6,287 nucleotides of DNA from positions 1-6,287 of the forward strand of contig CAKRVQ010000068.1 of NCBI GenBank assembly GCA_934408795.1, given 5' to 3'. This DNA is from an uncultured Eubacteriales bacterium. Its GTDB lineage: Bacteria; Bacillota; Clostridia; Oscillospirales; Acutalibacteraceae. The notes under the pieces were generated by a model. The model saw nothing but the letters and a program-made list of their open reading frames with translations. It searched no databases and was not told the origin of the DNA. Within the stretch, counting starts at the first letter, position 1. Each line of letters begins with the position of its first letter. Of this stretch, positions 1 to 4,488 are shown piece after piece. A program made the position numbers and the translations under genes.

Positions 1-138
1 CCTTGAGGCATCGGCACTGTCCGAAGATACCGTTACGGGTCCGTAACGGCTTTCGGGGATTATCGGGAGAAGGGAGGAGTTGAATTTTTCGGACGACGAA
101 ACAAGCAAGAGACTGTAATGTCTTTGCATTGCTTCCAT
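1..138 (-). CDS. Probable ANTAR-domain antiterminator, N-terminal fragment (46 codons, cut by window edge)
   Basis: Reading leftward from an ATG at 138-136, the frame stays open to base 1. The start is preceded by a strong AAGGAGGAGA ribosome binding site at 144-153, 8 bases from AGGAGG to the ATG. The peptide begins MEAMQRHYSLLLVSSSEKFN and continues through LLPIIPESRYGPV. This matches my recollection of the degenerate receiver-like N terminus of clostridial ANTAR response regulators encoded just downstream of glnA (the GlnR/NitR-type antiterminators). The RNA-binding ANTAR domain itself would lie beyond the window, so the assignment rests on the N terminus, gene order and the ANTAR-like leaders seen here. 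The gene follows glnA on the same strand after 131 bp with no visible terminator, so co-transcription is likely. A second in-frame ATG (codon 4, 129-127) is possible, but the RBS spacing favours the first. Alternative: another receiver-type regulator. Confidence 0.72.
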   Translation of the reverse strand, partial: MEAMQRHYSLLLVSSSEKFNSSLLPIIPESRYGPVTVSSDSADASR

Positions 139-269
139 TTGCTTCTCCTCCTTTTGTGCGGCTCGAATAATTGCGCTGCCGTAGGTCGGGTTGGTTGTCT
201 TAAGACGGATAAGCGGCGGCGTTTGACTCCCGGCAGCTTAGCTTTGATACAGCGGTATCGGCATCACGC

Positions 270-1478
270 TTACTCAGTGTAGCGCAAAATGATCATATCG
301 GGGAGGCTGCGTTTTACAAAATCACTCCGTGCGGCAGCCATTCGAGCATCGGTCAGGTTTTGCGGCAGACGAGAGAATTCCGATGTCACCTCATCAGGAG
401 CTTCGTAAAGGTTGATATCTGCCGCGGGAGCGGGCGTAAGACCCTCGTCTATTCCCTCAAGGGCTGCCCTTATCAAAAGGTTGAATACAATATAAGGATT
501 GCAGGTCGGATCGGGAGAACGGTATTCCGCGCGGCGGTATTCTCCGGTTGCTGCCGGTATTCTTATAAGCTGAGAGCGGTTTTCGTGAGACCATGAAACA
601 TATTCGGGCGCCTTTAACTTTCCGAAGCGTGAATACGAGCTTTCGGTCGGATTTGTAAAAGCGGTGATCTCCGCGGCGCGCCTAAGTATTCCTGCGATCG
701 ACGGCATGAGCAGCTCTCTGCCGTCATCGGAGGTGCAGGAGAAGTTTATATGCATACCGTTTCCCGGACGCCCCTCAAGCGGCTTTGCGTCAAAGCTCGC
801 CGACAGTCCGTTTCTTGCGGCGACGGTATTGACTACGGCACGAAAAGTAACGGCATTATCGGCTGCGGTCAGAGGATCGGAGTACCTGAAATCTATTTCG
901 TTCTGACCGGGTCCCTCCTCGTGGTGCGAACTTTCGGGAGTAATGCCCATCCGCTCCAAAGTAAGACAGATCTCGCGTCGGACATTTTCACCCTTGTCTT
1001 CGGGCGCAATATCCATATAACCTGCGTCGTCATAGGGAACCGAGGTCGGGTTGCCGTCCTCATCTCTCTTAAACAGATAAAATTCGGTCTCGGGACCGAA
1101 AGAAAAGGATATGCCGCGTTGCTTTGCCTCTTCGACCGTGTTTATCAGCGCTGTCCTTGAATCTGCTTCAAAGGGTCTGCCGTCGGGATAAGTCACCGCG
1201 CAGAACATTCTCACCACCCTGCCGTGCTCGGGCCTCCAGGGCAGGAGCGAAAGGGTCGACGGATCGGGACGGAGCAGCAGATCCGAATGGACATTGCCGC
1301 CGAACCCTGCTATTGCCGATGCGTCAAACGAAATGCCGTCGCGAAATGCTCTTTCAAGCTCGCTCGGCATTATCGAAATGTTCTTTTGCTTTCCGAAGAC
1401 ATCACAGAATGCAAGCCTTATGAACTTTACATCCTCTTCGTTTACATATTGCAGTACTTCTTCGTTTGAATACTTCAC
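270..1478 (-). CDS. glnA: Type I glutamine synthetase, short atypical form (402 aa)
   Basis: Predicted cytoplasmic ATP-dependent ligation of ammonium to glutamate. It starts at GTG (1478-1476) with an AAAGGCGG site 9 bases upstream. Beta-grasp N domain (about 1-100): FDASAIAGF keeps Asp52, the ammonium-site Asp. Catalytic domain: FGPETEF (E130, E132), HHEEGPGQNEID (E187, E194), GNGMH (H243) and E318 in AEYRSPDP supply the metal ligands; R284, R301, R306 and R320 supply substrate and phosphate contacts. There is no adenylylation segment. Three oddities stand out. The flap motif that is usually GYEAP reads KLKAP, so Lys289 replaces the catalytic Glu. The feedback Arg (R62 of Bacillus GS) falls in GFGGNVHSD and is absent. 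The protein ends near the usual EKY position, lacking the C-terminal tail of 440-470 aa family members. It is the first gene before the ANTAR-like regulator. Family membership is certain; full synthetase activity is not. Confidence 0.93.
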   Translation of the reverse strand: MKYSNEEVLQYVNEEDVKFIRLAFCDVFGKQKNISIMPSELERAFRDGISFDASAIAGFGGNVHSDLLLRPDPSTLSLLPWRPEHGRVVRMFCAVTYPDGRPFEADSRTALINTVEEAKQRGISFSFGPETEFYLFKRDEDGNPTSVPYDDAGYMDIAPEDKGENVRREICLTLERMGITPESSHHEEGPGQNEIDFRYSDPLTAADNAVTFRAVVNTVAARNGLSASFDAKPLEGRPGNGMHINFSCTSDDGRELLMPSIAGILRRAAEITAFTNPTESSYSRFGKLKAPEYVSWSHENRSQLIRIPAATGEYRRAEYRSPDPTCNPYIVFNLLIRAALEGIDEGLTPAPAADINLYEAPDEVTSEFSRLPQNLTDARMAAARSDFVKRSLPDMIILRYTE

Positions 1479-1613
1479 CTGTCGGTTCCGCCTTTCATAC
1501 GGTTTTTACGCTTTATCTTACATTACATACGGGCTCTTTATATTCATGTGTCCTGCTTATGTGCACTGCCCGTCGGCATTTTATTTGATCGGTCGGGCAC
1601 CTTTTGCCAATAC

Positions 1614-1644
1614 CTGTCATATGCGGAGCAGATACTGTCATATG
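1614..1644. repeat. Tandem 10-bp direct repeat CTGTCATATG, 21-bp spacing
   Basis: CTGTCATATG occurs at 1614-1623 and again at 1635-1644, 21 bp from start to start, so both copies would face the same side of the helix. The second copy sits in a perfect 10-bp palindrome, GTCATATGAC (1637-1646). The pair lies just downstream (minus strand) of the internal promoter-like sites at 1672-1717, a place suited to an operator. No known regulator site is recognised; function is inferred from geometry alone. Confidence 0.4.
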
Positions 1645-1671
1645 ACCGTAGCATTAACCACATCACACTTC

Positions 1672-1680
1672 ATTATATCA
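1672..1680 (-). promoter_or_regulatory. Possible extended -10 promoter element for glnA
   Basis: On the minus strand this reads TGA-TATAAT, an extended -10 element (TATAAT at 1677-1672, TG at 1680-1679). No recognisable -35 hexamer lies at the right distance. If active it would start glnA transcripts downstream of the attenuator. Such AT-rich matches also arise by chance. Confidence 0.3.
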
Positions 1681-1689
1681 CAACAATGT

Positions 1690-1717
1690 ATTATACCACA
1701 TTTTTCGCGTTATACAA
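1690..1717 (-). promoter_or_regulatory. Possible internal sigma-A promoter for glnA, bypassing the attenuator
   Basis: Minus strand: TTGTAT (1717-1712), 16-base spacer, TATAAT (1695-1690), with TG at 1698-1697 giving an extended -10. The -35 is weak (three of six consensus positions) but the extended -10 is good. It lies about 100 bases downstream of the terminator T-tract, so it could supply attenuator-independent basal glnA expression. Confidence 0.42.
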
Positions 1718-1792
1718 ACATTTTTATACGCAGTCTTACTCTATTTTTGCAGCAAAACCGCGGCAAGATTCTCCGCTTCAAACTGCTACCCC

Positions 1793-1852
1793 AAAAAAGA
1801 AAAGGACGCTCATTCGCACCGCAGACGGTTGCCTGCAGCGTGAATGAACGCC
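1793..1852 (-). terminator. Intrinsic terminator in the glnA leader (attenuator)
   Basis: On the minus-strand RNA, GG CGTTCATTC (1852-1842) pairs with GAATGAGCG T CC (1815-1804), with one bulged T at 1806. After an A-C mismatch, CGCTGCAG (1840-1833) pairs with CTGCGGTG (1824-1817). The apical loop is 8 bases (1832-1825). A T-rich run, TTTTCTTTTTT (1803-1793), follows immediately. Several pairs are G-U that would be C-A mismatches on the plus strand, which shows the hairpin is built for minus-strand RNA. It begins roughly 15 bases after the predicted transcription start, so it is an attenuator and not a gene-end terminator. Confidence 0.85.
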
Positions 1853-1862
1853 ATTGCTCATT
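1815..1862 (-). promoter_or_regulatory. Candidate ANTAR target RNA (two A1/G4 hexaloop hairpins) in the glnA leader
   Basis: Hairpin P1 (1862-1843): AATGAGC pairs fully with GTTCATT (one G-U) around the six-base loop AATGGC (1855-1850), with A at loop position 1 and G at 4. Hairpin P2 (about 1840-1815): GCA pairs with TGC around the six-base loop ACCGTC (1829-1824), again A1 and G4, above a lower stem with bulges. Paired hairpins with A1/G4 hexaloops are the known ANTAR-domain recognition pattern. The 3' arm of P1 and both arms of P2 are used in the terminator hairpin (1852-1804), so the two folds exclude each other, as in known ANTAR antitermination. P2 is the weaker half. Binding by the regulator encoded at 1-138 is inferred. 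Confidence 0.68.
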
Positions 1863-1918
1863 ACGAATGCAAATTATATCATAGCGGCGCTTTCTTGTCA
1901 AGTGACGAATGAGCAATG
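1852..1918. repeat. 11-bp inverted repeat flanking the glnA promoter
   Basis: CATTGCTCATT (1852-1862) is the exact reverse complement of AATGAGCAATG (1908-1918), with 45 bp between. The arms bracket the -10 and -35 of the minus-strand promoter. The left arm doubles as the 5' strand and part of the loop of hairpin P1. The right arm lies upstream of -35 and is not transcribed from this promoter. It may be a DNA-level operator or a relic of duplication. Confidence 0.6.
1873..1901 (-). promoter_or_regulatory. Consensus sigma-A promoter of the glnA-regulator operon
   Basis: Minus strand: TTGACA (1901-1896), 17-base spacer, TATAAT (1878-1873), preceded by TG at 1881-1880 as an extended -10. This is a perfect consensus match at ideal spacing. 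The predicted start is near 1866, just before hairpin P1, giving a leader of about 388 bases. A promoter this strong placed directly before a terminator points to control by attenuation. Confidence 0.85.
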
Positions 1919-1980
1919 TTTTGCCTTTTGACGGCGGATAAACCGTGCAATTTGACAATAAAAAAATTTTAAAACAGGAC

Positions 1981-2008
1981 TTGACAAATCGCAAAATCGG
2001 CGTATAAT
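1981..2008 (+). promoter_or_regulatory. Consensus sigma-A promoter of the type III GS / Amt-PII operon
   Basis: TTGACA (1981-1986), 16-base spacer, TATAAT (2003-2008). An all-A/T tract (1957-1974) just upstream resembles an UP element. The predicted start is about 2015, right at the 5' edge of the first leader hairpin, giving a leader of about 334 bases. Two further TTGAC motifs (1928-1933 as TTGACG, 1952-1957 as TTGACA) have no matching -10. Confidence 0.85.
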
Positions 2009-2015
2009 GTCACCA

Positions 2016-2044
2016 TAAGGCAAGGGCGTCTTGAGATTGAGTCT
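2016..2044 (+). promoter_or_regulatory. Candidate ANTAR target hairpin(s) in the type III GS leader, first copy
   Basis: P1-like hairpin (2016-2033): TAAGGC pairs with GTCTTG, with G-U and U-G wobbles, around the six-base loop AAGGGC (2022-2027), with A1 and G4. Immediately after it, ATTGAG (2036-2041, also A1/G4 by sequence) sits at the tip of a short GAG/CTC stem. There the natural loop is 7 bases, or 5 if A2036 pairs with T2042, so P2 is imperfect. P1 uses bases needed for the terminator at 2022-2065, so the two folds are mutually exclusive. The loop closing pairs and AAnGnn loop match the glnA leader hairpin on the opposite strand. Confidence 0.6.
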
Positions 2045-2065
2045 CAAGCGCCCTTATCTCTTTTT
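2022..2065 (+). terminator. First intrinsic terminator in the type III GS leader (attenuator 1)
   Basis: AAGGGCG (2022-2028) pairs with CGCCCTT (2049-2055). After one bulged T (2029), CTTGAGA (2030-2036) pairs with TCTCAAG (2042-2048), with a 5-base loop (2037-2041). All 14 pairs are Watson-Crick. ATCTCTTTTT (2056-2065) follows. It starts about 7 bases after the predicted transcription start, so unless disrupted it would release an RNA of about 50 bases. Confidence 0.85.
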
Positions 2066-2176
2066 ACACGGAGATCACCCCGATCTCTCCGCCGGGCACG
2101 GCTTTGTGAAGTTGTGCCGATGCAGCGTGAACCGTCTTTACGATACCGACAACAATATAACGTTAATGAAATGATT
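2066..2176 (+). other. Leader segment between the two attenuators, with two hairpins
   Basis: Two stems are visible. GAGATC (2071-2076) pairs with GATCTC (2082-2087) around ACCCC. GGCACGGCTT (2095-2104) pairs with AAGTTGTGCC (2109-2118), including two G-U pairs, around TGTG. Neither is followed by a T-run and neither loop has the A1/G4 pattern. A TATAAC (2156-2161) is a weak -10 candidate without a convincing -35. There is no coding frame with a ribosome binding site. Confidence 0.5.
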
Positions 2177-2196
2177 GAAGGCAACGAAGTCTTCGG
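2175..2196 (+). promoter_or_regulatory. Candidate ANTAR-type hexaloop hairpin, second copy in the type III GS leader
   Basis: GAAGGC (2177-2182) pairs with GTCTTC (2189-2194), and two U-G pairs extend the base of the stem to 2175-2196. The six-base loop is AACGAA (2183-2188), with A1 and G4. The core AAGGC-loop-GTCTT is identical to the first copy at 2017-2032 except for the last four loop bases, which differ at three positions. No second A1/G4 hexaloop hairpin follows it, so it may act alone or with a diverged partner. It overlaps the 5' arm of the terminator at 2178-2225. Confidence 0.5.
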
Positions 2197-2225
2197 TTTT
2201 TACCGAGTCTTTGTCGCCTTTTTTT
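2178..2225 (+). terminator. Second intrinsic terminator in the type III GS leader (attenuator 2)
   Basis: A long hairpin: AAGGC (2178-2182) with GCCTT (2216-2220); an A-C mismatch; ACGAAG (2184-2189) with CTTTGT (2209-2214); a T-T mismatch; then CT plus CGGT (2191-2197, one bulged T) with ACCGAG (2202-2207) around TTTT. Seven T residues run from 2219 to 2225. It lies about 160 bases after the promoter and 120 bases before the GS start, so it is a second checkpoint and not the end of another gene. Confidence 0.82.
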
Positions 2226-2348
2226 ATTATTTCCGTCTGTCGGTTTGTCGGTCGTAGGCTTGATATAAACAGGAACATAACGGTGAACAGGCGGGGATCG
2301 AAACAAAACAAATTAAAAAAAGCGATCACGATATAACGAAAGGAACTG
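2226..2348 (+). other. Proximal 5' untranslated region of the type III GS gene
   Basis: About 120 bases follow the second T-run. They contain short imperfect TGTCGGT repeats (2238-2253), an A-rich stretch (2301-2320) and the ribosome binding site AAAGGA (2339-2344). I see no strong promoter or hairpin here. Confidence 0.5.
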
Positions 2349-4454
2349 ATGATAATGAAAACCGTACCCGAATACTTCGGCAGCCTTGTTTTTGATGACA
2401 GAGTGATGAAGTCGGTCTTGTCCGACAAGGTCTATAAATCGCTCAAAAAGACTATTGATGAAGATGCAAGACTTGATGTTGATGTAGCAAATGCCGTAGC
2501 GGAAGCTATGAAGGACTGGGCAGTTGCCCACGGCGCAACCCACTTTACCCATTGGTTTCAGCCGCTTACCGGTGTGACTGCCGAAAAGCATGACAGTTTC
2601 ATTTCTCCGTCGCCCGACGGCAGAGTGATCATGGAGTTTTCGGGTAAAGAGCTGATAAAGGGAGAACCCGATGCATCAAGCTTTCCGTCGGGCGGACTCA
2701 GAGCGACATTTGAAGCGCGCGGCTATACCGCATGGGATCCGACATCATACGCCTTTATAAAGGATAAGACCCTTTGCATACCTACCGCTTTCTGCTCCTA
2801 CGGCGGCGAGGCGCTCGATAAAAAGACTCCGCTCCTGCGTTCGATGCAGGCACTCAATAAACAGGCTCTCCGCATTCTGAGACTTTTCGGAAACACCGAT
2901 GTCAAATGTGTCCGCACCTCGGTCGGACCCGAGCAGGAATACTTCCTTGTAGATAAGGAAATGTATGAAAAGCGCAAGGATCTGATATTCTGCGGCAGAA
3001 CGCTTTTCGGCGCAAAGCCCCCCAAAGGTCAGGAGCTTGACGATCATTATTTCGGTGTTATCAAACCGCGTGTGGCAGCGTATATGGCAGAGCTTAACGA
3101 AGAGTTGTGGAAGCTCGGCGTCCTTGCAAAGACAGAGCATAACGAGGTTGCTCCCGCTCAGCATGAGCTCGCACCTATATACACAACTACCAACATTGCG
3201 ACCGATCAAAACCAGCTGACAATGGAAATAATGCAGAAGGTCGCCGCACGGCACGGACTTGTCTGCCTGCTCCACGAGAAGCCGTTCGCAGGTGTCAACG
3301 GAAGCGGAAAGCATAATAACTGGTCAATGGCGACCGATACCGGCGTAAACCTTCTCACTCCGGGCGAGACGCCTTATGAGAACGCACAGTTCCTGCTTTT
3401 CCTCTGTGCAGTGATCAAGGCGGTCGACGATTATCAGGATCTTCTGAGACTTTCCGTCGCAACTGCGGGTAACGATCATCGACTCGGCGCCAACGAAGCT
3501 CCTCCCGCAGTGGTTTCGATGTTTTTGGGCGATGAGCTCACCTCCGTTCTTGACGCTATTGAAAAAGAGCGCCCCTATAACGGTTCCGAAAAAACGGTAA
3601 TGAAGCTCGGCGTCCATGTCCTGCCTAAGTTTACAAGAGATACGACCGACAGAAACAGAACCTCACCTTTTGCATTCACGGGCAACAAATTCGAATTCCG
3701 TATGCTCGGCTCTTCAAACAGTATTGCCTGTGCAAATATTATGCTGAACGCCGCGGTGGCGGAATCGCTCAAAGTTTATGCCGATCGCCTTGAGGGAGTC
3801 GATGATTTTGAGACCGCCCTTCACGATATGATAAAGCGGACGATAAAGGATCACAAGCGGATAATCTTCAACGGAAACGGATATGACGATGCCTGGATAA
3901 AGGAGGCTACCGAAAAGAGAGGACTTCTCAATTTGAGGACCACTCCGGATGCACTTCCCGCCATACTTTCCGAAAAGAATATGAATATGCTGACATCGCA
4001 CAAGGTGTTCACACCCGCAGAGATCCGCTCGCGCTACGAGATCACACTTGACAATTATTGCAAGACGGTCAACATAGAGGCACTCACCATGGTCGATATG
4101 GCAAGGAAAGAGATCCTTCCCGCGATCGAATCGTACTTAAAGGAACTCTCGGATACATATGTTGCCAAAAACACGGTCATACCGGGAATCGCAGGAAAGT
4201 ATGAAAAGGGAGTAATACAAAAGCTCTCATCGCTCGCTGACGAGATCGACGCCGCAGCAGCATCGCTCGACGCGGAGCTTAATGTGTTCAGGACGATAAC
4301 AGATGTTACCGAAGCATCCGTGATGATAAGGGATGTGATACTTCATAAAATGGCGGAACTCAGGGTCCCCTGCGACGAGGCAGAGACACTTACCGCAGAA
4401 AAATATTGGCCGTTCCCGACCTACGGCGATCTTCTGTTCGGCGTAAGGCAATAA
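2349..4454 (+). CDS. glnN: Type III glutamine synthetase (701 aa, complete)
   Basis: Predicted cytoplasmic, ATP-dependent glutamine formation by the large GSIII family (usually about 700-730 aa; this one is full length). The signature HWFQP block is at about 68-72, inside [31 protein letters not shown] follows at 111-131. Metal and substrate residues are in place: GPEQEYF (E195, E197), [11 protein letters not shown] (E266, E273), [10 protein letters not shown] (H322), [15 protein letters not shown] (E449, R451). The family-typical C terminus [13 protein letters not shown] is at 686-698. No adenylylation site is expected in this family. The start at ATG 2349 lies 4 bases after AAAGGA; an in-frame ATG at 2355 is equally reasonable. 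It heads an operon with the Amt-PII gene 34 bp downstream and sits behind two tandem attenuators. With all active-site motifs intact, it is the likelier main synthetase of this locus. Confidence 0.97.
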   Translation: MIMKTVPEYFGSLVFDDRVMKSVLSDKVYKSLKKTIDEDARLDVDVANAVAEAMKDWAVAHGATHFTHWFQPLTGVTAEKHDSFISPSPDGRVIMEFSGKELIKGEPDASSFPSGGLRATFEARGYTAWDPTSYAFIKDKTLCIPTAFCSYGGEALDKKTPLLRSMQALNKQALRILRLFGNTDVKCVRTSVGPEQEYFLVDKEMYEKRKDLIFCGRTLFGAKPPKGQELDDHYFGVIKPRVAAYMAELNEELWKLGVLAKTEHNEVAPAQHELAPIYTTTNIATDQNQLTMEIMQKVAARHGLVCLLHEKPFAGVNGSGKHNNWSMATDTGVNLLTPGETPYENAQFLLFLCAVIKAVDDYQDLLRLSVATAGNDHRLGANEAPPAVVSMFLGDELTSVLDAIEKERPYNGSEKTVMKLGVHVLPKFTRDTTDRNRTSPFAFTGNKFEFRMLGSSNSIACANIMLNAAVAESLKVYADRLEGVDDFETALHDMIKRTIKDHKRIIFNGNGYDDAWIKEATEKRGLLNLRTTPDALPAILSEKNMNMLTSHKVFTPAEIRSRYEITLDNYCKTVNIEALTMVDMARKEILPAIESYLKELSDTYVAKNTVIPGIAGKYEKGVIQKLSSLADEIDAAAASLDAELNVFRTITDVTEASVMIRDVILHKMAELRVPCDEAETLTAEKYWPFPTYGDLLFGVRQ

Positions 4455-4488
4455 ATCTTCAGAACGGCAAAATTGGGAGGCAAATAAA

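Larger units (their letters stand above)
1479..1792 (-). other. Long 5' leader of the glnA operon downstream of its attenuator
   Basis: About 314 bases lie between the attenuator T-tract and the GTG of glnA. I see no credible coding frame; the open stretches on either strand cross promoter and terminator elements and lack ribosome binding sites. The region is AT-rich around 1670-1740 and holds two further promoter-like sites, a 21-bp-spaced direct repeat and a modest hairpin at 1567-1599 (TGCCCG pairing with CGGGCA across a 21-base loop). The last 20 bases contain the ribosome binding site. Confidence 0.6.

Noticed and set aside
197..206. Perfect palindrome GTCTTAAGAC between glnA and the regulator gene
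   Set aside because: Only 10 bp, no loop and no T-run, so it is not a terminator; likely chance. The GATAC/GTATC hairpin at 246-259 just after the glnA stop is also too weak for a terminator.
1294..1884. Open frame of about 196 codons on the plus strand over the glnA start and its leader
   Set aside because: It overlaps the real GS gene antisense, runs through promoter and terminator elements, has no ribosome binding site and shows no recognisable protein pattern.
1710..1994. Minus-strand frame of 94 codons across the divergent promoters
   Set aside because: It would translate through both promoters and the attenuator, upstream of the predicted start site; no plausible initiation signal.
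1866..2015. GlnR/TnrA operator in the divergent promoter region
   Set aside because: By eye no TGTNA-N7-TNACA palindrome is present near either promoter.
2070..2118. Leader hairpins as further ANTAR targets
   Set aside because: Their loops (ACCCC and TGTG) are not A1/G4 hexaloops and neither overlaps a terminator arm.
2156..2161. TATAAC as a second promoter before attenuator 2
   Set aside because: No acceptable -35 at 15-19 bp; kept only as a note.
2015..2230. T-box riboswitch in the type III GS leader
   Set aside because: I cannot find the conserved T-box antiterminator sequence or a specifier-type stem I; the small hexaloop hairpins fit better. I also saw no match to known glutamine-sensing RNA motifs, but could not run a model search.
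2138..2428. Minus-strand frame of 96 codons over the second attenuator and the GS-III start
   Set aside because: It is explained by the terminator sequence and the antisense of the GS gene; no protein-like features.
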